A DNA stretch of 64,000 nucleotides from Malachius bipustulatus. Lineage: Eukaryota; Arthropoda; Insecta; Coleoptera; Melyridae. Of this stretch, positions 45,229 through 56,960 are shown in pieces (position 1 is the first letter of the stretch; every line of letters starts with the position of its first letter). The position numbers and the translations under genes are program-made. The notes below the pieces were generated by a model that was not told the DNA's origin, did not search any database, and saw only the letters and a list, made by a program, of their open reading frames with translations. The stretch spans positions 38,639,637 through 38,703,636 of the forward strand of contig OU342632.1 in assembly GCA_910589415.1 (NCBI GenBank), in the 5' to 3' direction.

Positions 45229-46789
45229 CACATTCGCGGACAAGACGGCTGTAGCCGTCTTACCTCTAGGGACAAGACGGCAGCAGCCGTCGGATACTTA
45301 AGCTGCTATACACAGCAAAGCGGCTGGGGCCGTCGAAGTTCACATGCATTTTCTATTACCCTACATTATAGTGTCCCAGCACAAATACTGCAATTTTCTG
45401 TAGTGTCCTTACTAATCTAAAATAATACTAGTTGCAAACCATAGTGTCATTTTAATATATTATATATATATACAGGGTGTCCCATAATATGTGGGCAATC
45501 TCCCGGATTTGGGTAAATTTCGTAAAAATAAATGAAAAAATAGCTATAAAATTAATTCCTCAGATACACCCCTACAAAGATATTAGCTGTTGAAGTTGAG
45601 GGTTGAAAATCAATTTTTTGCAATAACTTTTTTATTTCTTGACCGATTTTGATAATTTTTGGTTTTATTTTGTATTATTTTGGACTGTTTAGAATAGTGT
45701 TTCATAATCTTTGATAGCACATACATAGACCTCGGGATGGCATAACGCCCTCATTCACTTGAAAGAAATTAGAAATTAGAAATCCACATCATCCTTCTAA
45801 TTTAAAATGTAATAATTCATACGAAATATATATATATATATACTTGAAAGAAAACAATAAAAATAATAATTTTACAGTTTTTTAAGGTTAATTTCCTTTT
45901 TATTTGACATTTTTTACATAAAAAATGTCTCTTTATTTATTTCGATAGAGCGAACCGTTATCGAGATAAACGTCCTTCTAAATAGTTGATGCGTCGCAGG
46001 AACTTTCTAAATTTCAAGTAAATTTTAACAAGATGGCTGATCTATGACAGTAAATTGAGCAGGAAACAAAACAATAACTTAATTAAATACACGTCAGTGT
46101 CAAAGATTTCATTTCATGCAGATTCAATTCTAACTGATTTTAAAATGAGTTACACAAACGCTGAATGGTACAGAAAATCAGTTAGAATTGAATCTGCATG
46201 AAATGAAATCTTTGACACTATTTGACGTGTATTTAATTAAGTTATTGTTTTGTTTCCTGCTCAATTTACTGTCAAATGTCAGCCATCTTGTTAAAATTTA
46301 CTTGAAATTTGGAAAGTTTCTGCGACGCATCACCTATTAGAAGGACGTTTATCTCGATAACGGTTCGTTCTATCGAAATAAATAGGAATACATTTTTTAT
46401 GTAAAAAATGTCAAATAAAAAGAAAATTAACCTTAAAAAACTGTAAAATTATTATTTTTATTGTTTTCTTTCAAGTGAATGAGGGGGTTATGCCATCCCG
46501 AGGTCTATGTATGTGCTACCAAAGATTATGAAACACTATTCTAAACAGTCCCAAGTAATACAAAATAAAACCAAAAATTATCAAAATCGGTCAAGAAATA
46601 AAAAAGTTATTGCAAAAAATTGATTTTCAACCCTCAACTTCAACAGCGAATATCTTTGTAGGGGTGTCTCTGAGGAATTAATTTTATGGATATTTTTTCA
46701 TTTATTTTTACGAAATTTACCCAAATCCGGGAGATTGCCCATATTATGGGACACCCTGTATATATATTTTAATAGTGTCCGCGAATGTG
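45229..46789. mobile_element. Non-autonomous piggyBac-like element (TTAA target) hosting a foldback
   Basis: CACATTCGCGGACA at 45229 and TGTCCGCGAATGTG ending at 46789 form a 14-base TIR, and TTAA lies directly outside both ends (45225-45228, 46790-46793). TTAA duplication is the hallmark of piggyBac. Next to the left TIR are three GC-rich palindromes: GACGGCTGTAGCCGTC (45244), GACGGCAGCAGCCGTC (45276) and GCGGCTGGGGCCGTC (45320). Without the inserted foldback the element is only about 270 bases, with no transposase. Confidence 0.75.
45471..46760. repeat. TACAGGGTG foldback element with almost perfect arms
   Basis: TACAGGGTGTCCCATAATAT at 45471 is mirrored to 46760, with TA on both sides. 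Arms of about 600 bases pair almost completely to a short loop near 46160; the innermost pair includes TTCTAACTGATTTT and AAAATCAGTTAGAA-like sequence. The left arm contains an extra TA-repeat stretch of about 60 bases (45775-45845). The high arm identity suggests recent origin or arm conversion. Non-coding. Confidence 0.95.
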
Positions 46790-47070
46790 TTAAATATTAT
46801 CTCCAGATTCCCTTCAAGTACTGATTTATTTTCTCTACGACTATTGAATAATACATTCATTATCCTGCTGATTTTAGTTTAATAATAACCTGCTCTCTTC
46901 GTACATAAAGACAATAGAAGGACATTCACGCAGTTAAGTTAATCACAGCTCAGCCGGTGGAATTATAACAGAAAAATCATCAGTTACACCCTGTCATGGC
47001 ATGGAGCGTATTCATAGCACAGACACAATACATTTAAGATGGAAATGACACGGAGACTTTCGAACAGCAA

Positions 47071-47118
47071 ACGAAATAACACGATCGCACTCCATTACAG
47101 TCTTCTTTTAACTTAGCT
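47071..47118. repeat. Dispersed 48-bp repeat, copy 1
   Basis: CGAAATAACACGATCGCACT followed by CCATTACAGTCTTCTTTTAA and CTTAGCTT matches 50436-50483 in the same orientation with few differences. It may be part of a retrotransposon, since copy 2 follows the BEL/Pao integrase remnant. Confidence 0.6.
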
Positions 47119-47754
47119 TCACGAACACTAGTTGTGTTTCATTCTTAGTCGGATAGTAGGAGAATCCAGATGATGGCATAGATTTGTAGCTAGCAGGGTG
47201 GTAGAAATACAATTTTTAACATCCATAACATCATGGTATCATCATGATCATCATGGTACTTCTCGAAGCATAGAAGCTAATAATTTACATTAGAACTAAC
47301 CAAAAATTGGTGGGAAGGCCCAGGATGATTGAAAAGTATAGATATAAAATACTAAAACAGTAAAAGTACTGTTATGGTATTCCTTTCCCCCCTTATTTTT
47401 GATTATTACTATTAATATTTCTATTTAAAAAAAATTTAATACCATAAACAACAAAATTTGTAATTATTCTATGAGGGCACTCTCTTTCCCAGGTGGGTTC
47501 AGATAGATATTTCAGTATATTTTCTAAGTTTGAGTCAAAATAAAATATAGAACAATTATTATGTAATTTGAAATTATTATTATCTTGTTTTTTTTTATAA
47601 CTAGTAACTTACAAATTTTTTTCAAAATAAAGGAAAATCTAACCTACCTATAAGAGCTCTGAATCTGACTATTCTCTACTTAATAATTTAAATCAACAAC
47701 TACAAATAATTTGAACCAAACAACATACAATTCCGTGTCCTTCCTTGCACCTCA

Positions 47755-48135
47755 AACTTCCTTGCACCTTTCTCCAATATGAGCGTGTTCTTCTATTTTT
47801 ACTCGTCAAGATTCTTTCACCTGCTCCTCTAATTTTAATCTTTCCTCTTCGCTGCTTATATTACTCCTTGGTTTAAAACATCTCTTCTCTCCTCTACTCT
47901 CCCGTCTACTTTTGTTCTTGCAAAATAATTTCTCTCGTCCTTTTACTTTTTTCCTGACAGATACTCTTCCAAATTTCTTATCTCTTGATTATTATTTATT
48001 TCGTTCTTTTATTTTTCTCTTGGCAGATACTCTTCCAAAATTTTTCAAGTCTAATTAATTATTATTCCCGACAGTTACTTTTTTAAATCTCTTCCTCATT
48101 AATTATTATCCCCGTTGCTATCAACATTCTTCATC
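47755..48135. repeat. Pyrimidine-rich tract with diverged tandem units
   Basis: The plus strand is mostly C and T over about 380 bases. A unit containing GACAGATACTCTTCCAAATT occurs at 47956, again at 48022 (GGCAGATACTCTTCCAAAAT) and, weaker, at 48070 (GACAGTTACTTTTTTAAAT). The unit spacing is about 66 and 48 bases. Confidence 0.5.
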
Positions 48136-48342
48136 TTCATTTTTTTTATCCACTCACTTTTTAAAACAATCCAAAAAATTCACTTTTCACGTTTACAATA
48201 ATTACCAATTACTACAATTTTTATTTGTTGCAAGTCATAAAGTTAATTGTCGTAATATTCAAATTAGATCCAAACTTAAAATCACTACCTTCTTACAGCT
48301 GAACCCAATTTTTCATAACAGTACCTATAACAGTACCTTCAT

Positions 48343-49348
48343 AACAGGGTGCACCATGTATCCTTCTCTATATTGCTATCTCCTGAACGCTAAGAGATAC
48401 AGGGTCGGTTAAATTAAAGAAAAGATGCACAGTTTTGTGGTCATCTCGAATTTGTCAAAACATGCAAGATATCTGTGACCGGTCCTGAAATTTCCTTAAA
48501 AAACTGAAAAATCGAGATGTCTTATTTTCGTCATATCTTTTTTATTACTGGAAATTAATAAATAATTTTTTGTAGGCTTACATAAGCCGTTAAGAGCTAT
48601 CCATCTGACATTTAAAAAATTTTCAAGGCCTACTAGATCCAAGAGTTTTCACAGTCAACTTTCGTTTTTCTTATGGCCGCCATATTATTTTTTTATGTCG
48701 TTCGATATGAAAAAAATTATGGAAACCAAAAATTAATAAACATCAAAAAAAAAATTTAATTTTTATCTTCTTTTTTCAAAGAAAAATCTTTAAAAAAATC
48801 GTAGAAAAACGTCAACATTTGTAAAATACGCCGAAATAGTGCTTGCCTTATGTTTTTTTAATTTCTATATGATATTCGGTCTGAAAATGTTTCTTTTTTG
48901 TGAAGAAAAAAAGAAGAATAAAAAATTTTTAAATTTATTTTTTGAAAGTTTAACAATTTTTAGTTTTTATAATTTTTTTTATATCGAATAACATAAAAAA
49001 ACAATATGGTGGCTATTAGAAAAACGAAAGGTAACTATGAAAATTCTGGGATCTAGTCGGCTTTGAAAATTTTTGAAATGTCAGATGGGTAGCTCTTGCC
49101 GACTTATGTTAGCCCACAAAAAATTATTCATTAATCTCCAATAATAAAAAAGATATGGAAAAAATAAGAAATCTCGATTTTTCAGTTTTTTCAGGATATT
49201 TCAGGAACGGTCACAGATATCTTGCATGTCTCGACGGAATCGAGATGGCCACAAAATTGCGTTCCTTTGGACTTGTTTAACCGACCCTGTATCTGTTAGC
49301 GTTAGGAGATAGCAATATTATAGAGAAGGATACATGGTGCACTCTGTA
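48343..49348. repeat. ACAGGGTG foldback element
   Basis: ACAGGGTGCACCATGTATCC at 48344 pairs with GGATACATGGTGCACTCTGT at 49328-49347. The arms (about 450 bases) pair through AGAGATACAGGGTCGGTTAA, GATATCTGTGACC, CTTATTTT, TTAATAAATAATTTTTTGT and GAAAATTTTTAAATG-like blocks to a centre near 48845. The second motif, TACAGGGTCGG, lies only 55 bases inside. Non-coding. Confidence 0.9.
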
Positions 49349-49890
49349 GATATAACTCATAAATAAAAAAAAATTGAATCAAAACCTTTCATTCCCGGAA
49401 CTAATAATGTGGTGAGAAATTTGATAACTCGGTTTCCTCCCTTCCCTTGGTAAAGCTACAAAGAGTTTTTGCCTAGGTGTTAAGGTTTATTTTAAATTTG
49501 AAATTAAAGGATTGATAAAACAAACTCAAACGGATATTTTTACGAAGAATTACCAAAATTCAACTAATATAAGATTTTTAGACAATAAAATTATAATTTT
49601 GGCTTTCAATCCATTTTTTTTAAGTCATTGTAAGAGTAGGAGGTCGACTTAATCGTTATAATCAAAGTTATGATAACAAATTTCCATTTGTTTTGCCAAA
49701 CAATTGCCATTTGACTCCTCTTATATTGAAATATTAACATTAATAGTTGCTTCACTGTGGTGTGCAACCTTTACTGTACCTTTACTGCGCGTTAGAGAAA
49801 AATATTGACCAATATCTAAAAGAAATCCCGGCAAGAAAATAATAAGTGATGTGTAATATGGGGCTAATTAACCTAAACAGATTACATTCT
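49349..49890. other. Intergenic or intronic DNA
   Basis: AT-rich, no recognised feature. Upstream pol sequence of the BEL/Pao remnant was not recognised here. Confidence 0.4.
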
Positions 49891-50405
49891 TATCTTATGG
49901 GTGATCTTCCAGGTGTGCGGGTTAATATTATTTATTAACCATTTTCTATGGGAGTGGACCACGATGGACCTTTTATGATAAAGGACAGAAAACTTACAAT
50001 CCTCAAATTATCTCAAAATTACTATTATAGTCCTATGTATGTTTGTTGTTTATTGTTTATTCATATGAATGTGCGTACTAGAGCAGCTCACTTTGAGTTT
50101 CTGAGTTACCGACTCAAGCTTCCTTGGCAATGCAGTACTAAAAAGAGTTTTCAGCAGACGTGGAAATCCCAGTAACATTTACTCAGACCTCGACTCAGAC
50201 AAAGGTTGTAAAGGAACTTTCTAAAATATCGACGTTTTTGAAAACAAATAATGAAACAATTTCGAATTATTTGACAGTAGAAAAAATTTCGGGGGAATCT
50301 GGGAGATACGACAGGTATTAAAAGTACTGAATATCATATTCAACGGTCACTTAAACAGCCTCTCACATACGAGGAATTCAGTACATTATTAACATAAATT
50401 GAGGG
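49891..50405 (+). pseudogene. BEL/Pao retrotransposon integrase remnant
   Basis: Plus-strand pieces in different frames give, in order: LMGDLPGVRVNIIY, a stop, GVDHDGPFMIKDRK with the first catalytic Asp region, YVCCLLFIHMNVRTRAAHFE, then FSRRGNPSNIYSD in a second frame with the second Asp, then FLKTNNETISNYLTVEKI, a degraded G-LWE region, and YHIQRSLKQPLTYEEFSTLL. The order and motifs (MGDLP, GVD-GPF, HLE, RRG-PS-IYSD, LTYEEF) are those of BEL/Pao integrases. Several frameshifts and stops make it inactive. No LTR, protease or RT was found nearby. Confidence 0.85.
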
Positions 50406-50435
50406 TGTTCGAAATTGTGGGTTTTCGTGCAAACG

Positions 50436-50483
50436 AAATAATACGATCCCACTCCATTGCAGTCTTGTTTTAACTTAGCTTTA
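50436..50483. repeat. Dispersed 48-bp repeat, copy 2
   Basis: CGAAATAATACGATCCCACT followed by CCATTGCAGTCTTGTTTTAA and CTTAGCTT; partner of 47071-47118 about 3.4 kb upstream, same orientation. It lies about 30 bases after the integrase remnant, so it may descend from the same retrotransposon. Confidence 0.6.
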
Positions 50484-53400
50484 GACACTGCCCGACACGG
50501 TTGCGTCGGCTGAGCCAAAGCGTCATAGCCCAGAGCAACAGCAGGCAAAGCGAATCTTGAAACGCGTGTCTAATATAAATAGCGTCTTCATCTCTCGAGT
50601 CATAATAAAAAAAAATATTCGTATGGACACGTCATTATAAGACGGAAACGAGAAGAGAGTAAAGAAATGTGTGTTTATTTAATACACAGTCTCTCCTCCA
50701 GGATAAAATTAATTTTTGGTTTTTATTTATTTGTGAATTTCTTTAAGTATAAAAAAATTACCCGCTATATAATTTTCCAGGAGGACATCAGAAGTTTTTG
50801 AGTTCATTGAAATTTAAAATTATAAGTTCGACAATAAATAACAGTTCTGTTATAGGAAGAGATAATTGTGCAAAGTAGGAGATTTAATTAGGTTTAGAAA
50901 TAATAATTGTTTTTATTAATCCAGATTGTGTTTCATAGCGCGTTATAACTGGACCTAAAATTATATTCAGTTCCAGTTTCCTTTTGCTTTCAATTTTTTA
51001 TGTAAATTAAGATAAAGAGTATGTGTTAAATGATTTTGTCAAAATATCAAGAGCGAATTTCGGCTTTAAAAGTGATATATGTACTGCGATTTTCATGTAA
51101 TGATACCAAATTGGACGAAAATGGGATTAATGTCCAATTTGGCATCACCGGTTTATGTATATTAATATAAAGGCCACCGCTGGTCGGCTGTCTGTATAAT
51201 TACAGGAATTTGTCGTTGGTTTGTCGCGTTCGAGTGGATTATCTGTAATGCCCAGGAATTACGGCCCCCATGTTGACAAGAATTAATATCTTAATCGTTG
51301 CAGGCTATTTAGGTAATATTTATGGTTTATTGCCTAGTTAGGATAACTTTATAACCAGTTATTATATCAGGGTAAAGCATCGGAAGGTATAGAATAATTA
51401 TTTTCATAATTGGATTGTATGGAAATCTGCTACATTACATAGGTAGGCATTACTCAGCCCACGTTTAAATTAATTTACATTTTATGATTGAAAGTACAGA
51501 ATGTAACCTCAGTTCGCTAGGTTAGGTACGAAAGAAAAACAAAGTTAATAAAATTGCTTCCACTGATATGCTAATAGATGGAAATAACAATAAGTACTTA
51601 TTAGAGTTCTAACTCTAAAGCAACCCCTAAACAATAAAATAACAGGAACCTTTGGAAATATATGTCAAATATAAGCATTTATGCTTCTCTATGTTTCCTA
51701 TCACAACTCCAATCTCCTTTATATAACCGTTATTTTATTATGAAATAACCGGAGTTTGTGTTTTATAATGTCCCGGTGGTAGTACGCTGACCTCGACTCG
51801 AATTCCTCATTTGATATGCCCATTGATTTTTACTGCAGGCATGCAAAATTCTACTGAATGGAGTAGGCAACTCAGTCGGCCTGCGGTTATGATGTATCCC
51901 GAAAAGTTAAACTCAACGCAACTAGGAACCTTTGGCCTTACCGAGATCTATCAAGGTCATCAAAACGAGTATGCATTACCTGGAAAAAAGAAAAACAGTA
52001 TTAATCAACTTGGCAACAGTGTTGTTGACATTTAACCACGCACAAATTCAATAAAATACCAGCAGGACATGTTCAGGAGTCGACTTAATTTGACTGATGA
52101 GTGGCGTTTACTGCTTGTTGAAGGATACAAGAGATTTTTTTCACTCACCTTTAGATTATCGGAGAACAATAATTAGGGTTTTTCATCGTAATGCTCCAGG
52201 AATGAATAATTGAAAGTATTATACTCGAGATTTTTTATAGTACCTTATTTTATTATAGGAGAGTAATTTACCTACCTAGGTTTACCTTGAACATGATCCC
52301 TTTGATAAATTACACCGCACGCGATGTGATTATTTACGCGGTTGCTTTTAAGTACAGATAATTATTTTTTGAAACCTTACAGACATTTACATAATTTCAA
52401 ATAAAATAATTTTCTAGTAGATTTAAATCGGTAACGTCTTGAAAGAGCTTACGCGTCACGGATCATAAATATATGATGTCATTACCATTAATTATTGTAT
52501 CAATCTCCTGACCTTATTACAATCGTAGCTATGGAGTCTGTTTTCATTGAATTCATAAGATTTTTATTTTTCAAAAGTTATACCATTATAGAGAGTATAG
52601 AAAGAAAAGCAGCAATATACCTAATATAAATAATAATGTAAAAATTTTTAACATATTGTGCAAGATTCTTTAAAGAAAAGACTTGAAAATATCATCGTCT
52701 CAGTGTCCTTTAAAAAGCTTTGAGCTTTTGATAGTCTCCTTACATCAAATGCTTTCCACTCAACGAATTCAGGTTCCTTTTTCAATAATCTCTAGGCCTT
52801 AGAACAATAGAAATATGCCAAGCAGCGAAGAAAAACCTAATCCCCGTTTCGTCAATGAATCTGAACAAAACTAAGGAAATTATGAAAAACCGTATTATCT
52901 TTATTTAAAAAAAAATTTTCCATTTATTTATAGAAAATAAACTATGTTACCTACTAGAACTCATCTATGAAAAAAAAAACCTAAAATAATGTTGCAGCAT
53001 TTTGCAACGACTTGTTTCAATACAATTATGTTGTTTCCTAACAATTTAATCTTTTTTTTTTAATCGTCAAAAAATATTTTCTTAAGTATAGTAAGTCAAC
53101 CTCTTTTTCATTTCATTTCTTCTAAGCTTTGAAAAGCTACGAAAGCAGTTTTAAGATTCACAACAGATTCCTCATGACCAATCTGATATGCTGTCAATAC
53201 CAGAAGGATTTTCAATATCCTTAAACGATTGATAAATAGCTACTACACAGTATTCAGGAATAGTAACTTACCCCTGGCGCTATTGAACTGAATACGATAT
53301 TATTCTTACGGTTGTTCGGTTTTTACCTGGCTGAATAATGGCTGATAAAATCGGTGTATCAACCATCGAGTGAATAAATTTATTGCCCTTTAATCAAGAA

Positions 53401-53985
53401 AAATAATTGTCTTACATTATCGGGATCCCTTTATTAGAAAAAACTATGTGAAGAATGATTTCCATAATAAACGTCGTGCACTTACAAGAAACCGAACATC
53501 CTTATTATTATAATTACAGGTGGTGACAATGCAATAAAGCACCCTGCGGTCTGGACATCTTTGCACCCCTCCCATGTCCTTAATCAAGGTACTTATTTGA
53601 ACTGAAGGATAGGAGAACCTCTAGAATGAAAATGTGAGCTTTGAACCCAGTTCAACACTGTCTGCTTTATACTCACTTATATTCATGCATTTCAATAATG
53701 ATTTTCCTCTTTCCAAAGCTGAAGTTGAGTGTTAAGAATGAAAAAGTAAAGATAATCGAAATTTCTCTCGTATCCATATAAAACAACATAATTGATTATT
53801 TATCTCTAAATTGTTATCCTGCAGGACAATGATCTGTAGAGACTTCCACCCTTGAAAATGCAAGTGCTCAGTGTTACCGAGTGTTGCCAATTTATAGCCT
53901 GGAGGCACTTGACCGTTCTATTCATTCCATGTCGCTCCCCTTGAACTAAAACCCTCTTGGCAACGTCCCGACGCCTCTAACTCGC
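50484..53985. other. Intergenic or intronic DNA, nothing firmly recognised
   Basis: AT-rich over 3.5 kb. A GC-richer patch at 51165-51310 and another at 53520-53600 (CACCCTGCGGTCTGGACATC) have no coding frame. The 74-codon frame at 51811-52035 shows no domain. Confidence 0.35.
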
Positions 53986-54330
53986 ACAAGTGAAAGACTA
54001 ATGACGCCAGCACCCGCAGGATTGCTTCATAATTTTCTCCCGTAACCTTTCCGCTATCAATTCCGGTCCGCCAGCGGCTCCTGCAGACCATACTTCAATA
54101 ACGCCAGCTTTATGGTCGCCCGGAATTGGCTAAAAACTTCTAATAAATGCCTCTTTGAGACCAGATAATTGAAGGATTTTTTATCGCAGTCACCGCCCCT
54201 GTTGAAGAGACGCTCTTCATTAAACCTCTTTGAATGGGAAATTATCGGTCTCGCAAGTTCGCTAATTTACGACCCGCGACTTCTGTTTCCTGCAAGACGA
54301 CGAATTTTATCCAAACACAATTTACATGCA
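53986..54330. promoter_or_regulatory. GC-richer non-coding island, candidate conserved regulatory element
   Basis: About 345 bases with GGTCCGCCAGCGGCTCCTGC, ATGGTCGCCCGGAATTGGC, CCAGATAATTGAAGG and ACGACCCGCGACTTC. No long frame, no repeat partner. Together with the islands at 23.1 and 40.5 kb it suggests a regulatory landscape rather than coding exons. Confidence 0.3.
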
Positions 54331-55206
54331 TAATTGAGCACGAAAGAATGCAATAATGTTTTCGGTGAAGTTAACCGTTCTCCTTTTAAGTTCCTTAAAG
54401 AAATGGACTGTATTAGTTCTCATATAGCTTCTCTTACTTCACCCAGTTCTCATCGTAAGTTATCGCTTCTTCTGATTTTTTAATAAAATATTTTAATTTT
54501 GATACTTCCATGAAACCTAATTTTATGAAATATTTTCAAGAAATAGCATCACGCGTTTTTTTAATAAAGCCCGAATTTCAGCAGTGGTATATTATTAAAC
54601 CTGCTACATTATCAAAACAGGGGTGTCCAAGCAGTAAACCATCCCTCGACCTGATTTCCCCTTCCGTCCCGATATCTGGAACATTGTTGCGGATATCAGC
54701 CGACTTAGGGTTAACTTTCCGACACGATGAAATGAAAATCTGGCCTAATCATTATTTATAGTCGGAGCCTTAATGAAGTTTAAGTTCAGCAGAACTTAAA
54801 TGAGATGTCGACCCATTGATTATATACGGGGTAGGCGGAGTTCTCCCTCCTATATGATAAATGAATGGACGTACTCTCCAGACGTAGGAAAGGGACTTCT
54901 ACCGGGACTGCATAATCTGTATACTGCCGGCGCTCAAAGAAAAAATCACTCGCTTTTCTTCAATAATTCATGCGATCACCTCTGCAGTTACGTTTGATCT
55001 ATAATGCAGTCATCGTGTCCAGTTAGCAGCAAAACATGTTAGATAAATAAATATGATATCGCTCATTCGAAAGAATAGTGACACAACTCAAAAAGTGCAA
55101 TAATTGTTGAGGAAACCTGTTTAAAAATTTTTGTCGCTTTTAACTTTGTTAACCTACAAAACTACTTATCGGTAGGTTGTTTTTTTAAATGTGACATTGT
55201 TACATA
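54331..55206. other. Intergenic or intronic DNA
   Basis: Two plus-strand frames (54510-54761, 54800-54997) lie in moderately GC-richer sequence but have no recognisable domain. Confidence 0.35.
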
Positions 55207-55958
55207 TACAGTGCGCGAGAAAAGTAAGGAATAAATTCGATAAAACGAAAAGCGCTGTTTTTTTGAATAAATAAAAAAACAGGTCGATTTTGTTTTTGAG
55301 TTCTTGAACTTTTGACATAATATTGGGGTATACAGGGTGATGCGCAAAAAAGTGGTGACGTCATCGGAATTATTTTTAAATAGCAACCATTATTTTTTAT
55401 TCCATTTTTTGATACTTCATTTAATTGCCAGTATGGTAATGTAATCAATTTGTAAACTTAAATAAGGAAATTTCTGAGAAAACAGCTTGTGAGTCGAAAT
55501 TGTGCACTTTTTACTGATGTGAAAATCGGAACATTAACAATAAAAATAAAATAAAAATCAAAGAAAAATGACTGTTTCCATGGTAATTTTATAAGATCTG
55601 TCTATTAAATTAAATGTGTTAAATTAAATTAAATTAAATCTATTAAATCTGTCTATTAAATTGAATCTCTCCAAATTAAGTTATTTTCACAGAAATTTCG
55701 TCGTTTAAGGTTACAAAATGATTACATTACCGTATTGGCAACTGAATGAAGTATCAAAAAATGGAATAAAAAATAAAGGTTGTCATTTAAAAAAATACCG
55801 ATGACGTCGTCACTTTTTCGCGCATCACCCTGTATACCCCAATATTATGTCAAAAGTTCAAGAACTCAAAAACAAAATCGACCTGTTTTTTTATTTATTC
55901 AAAAAAACAGCGCTTTCCGTTTTATCGAATTTATTCCTTACTTTTCTCACGCACTGTA
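55207..55958. repeat. TACAGTGCG foldback element with internal TACAGGGTG pair
   Basis: TACAGTGCGCGAGAAAAGTA at 55207 is mirrored to TTTTCTCACGCACTGTA at 55958. TACAGGGTGATGCGC at 55331 (124 bases inside) is mirrored by GCGCATCACCCTGTA at about 55822-55836. Arms of about 290 bases are nearly identical. The loop contains a TTAAA/TAAAT pentamer stretch (about 55610-55670). This could be one foldback or an outer pair added to an inner TACAGGGTG element. Confidence 0.92.
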
Positions 55959-56690
55959 GAATCCGACGTTCTCACCACAAGCACTGAACTAACACGGAAT
56001 GTGACAGTGTTGACGAGCAGCCCTTTAAGACTTCTCACCTAAAGAACAATGACAGTTGCGCCATCTAACGGTGACTCTTTAACATTCATTTGGTGTCGTT
56101 GCTCTACAACATTCAATAACATTTTAGGAACCTTTTTCACTATAAAACTCAATATAGCTATATTTTGAGATATGTTACTATTCTTTCGAATGAGCGATAT
56201 GTCAATCACGATACGGATTATAAAAATAGTGGCTATACTCCTGTCAGCAGGTGCTTATTATCCAATTTGATTTGTAAATAATTAATTATAAAAAAATAAA
56301 GCAAATAGTAAGGATGTTACATCACAAGCAAGAAGAAACAAATATTGGAACACAAATCTTTAAAATATTTAGAAATTATACTTTCAAACAATTTTTACCT
56401 GAATAACTTGGAAGATCTTAAAGCTGTAGCTATATAGAAACTCAAGGATTCTTGGAATCATGCTTTTATTGTGTTCTTACTTACGACTATTAAAACTTGT
56501 GGTGAAAGTACAACGCGAAAACGTGAGTGAAGGTGTAATAGTAAAAATAATGAGCTTTGTGATTTTTTCTTACAAAATCGATAAAAAAAAATTTTTTCTT
56601 TGCCGATTTTGTCTGCTCTTCTATATAATATTTATCTTCCAATTGAATCTGTCCAACTTTGTAAGAGGATTCTCTTCATCTAGAAATCTA
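55959..56690. other. Intergenic or intronic DNA
   Basis: Mostly AT-rich. The 77-codon frame at 56460-56693 has no domain. Confidence 0.35.
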
Positions 56691-56960
56691 TAGATGTTAC
56701 TGGCCGCAGACGACTAGGTCGTCAATTCATTAATAGTTGAGAGGGTCTCCACCGCTAGTCACTTGTTTCAGGTGCTATTCCCGTGTGTGATGTCAGCAGT
56801 CTTCCCTTTGATCTAGGCTGAGTTGGATGCCGCAACTCGTGCCCTCACCCTCGTCAACTCTTTGTTTATTCATTTGGATCTACGAAAGTGTGCGCTGCCT
56901 TAAGTGTCCTTGTGTTCTTCACTGTCGCTTGTATTGTCTGTTTATTGGAGCGATAAATTA
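56691..56960. promoter_or_regulatory. GC-richer non-coding island
   Basis: About 270 bases with GGCCGCAGACGACTAGGTCG, CACCGCTAGTCACTTG and GTGCGCTGCCTTAAG. No frame or repeat recognised. Confidence 0.2.

Larger units (their letters stand above)
46790..48342. other. Intergenic DNA with a pyrimidine-rich tract
   Basis: AT-rich overall. Two local features inside are listed separately: a 48-base segment that recurs at 50.4 kb, and a pyrimidine-rich tract at 47755-48135. Confidence 0.4.
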
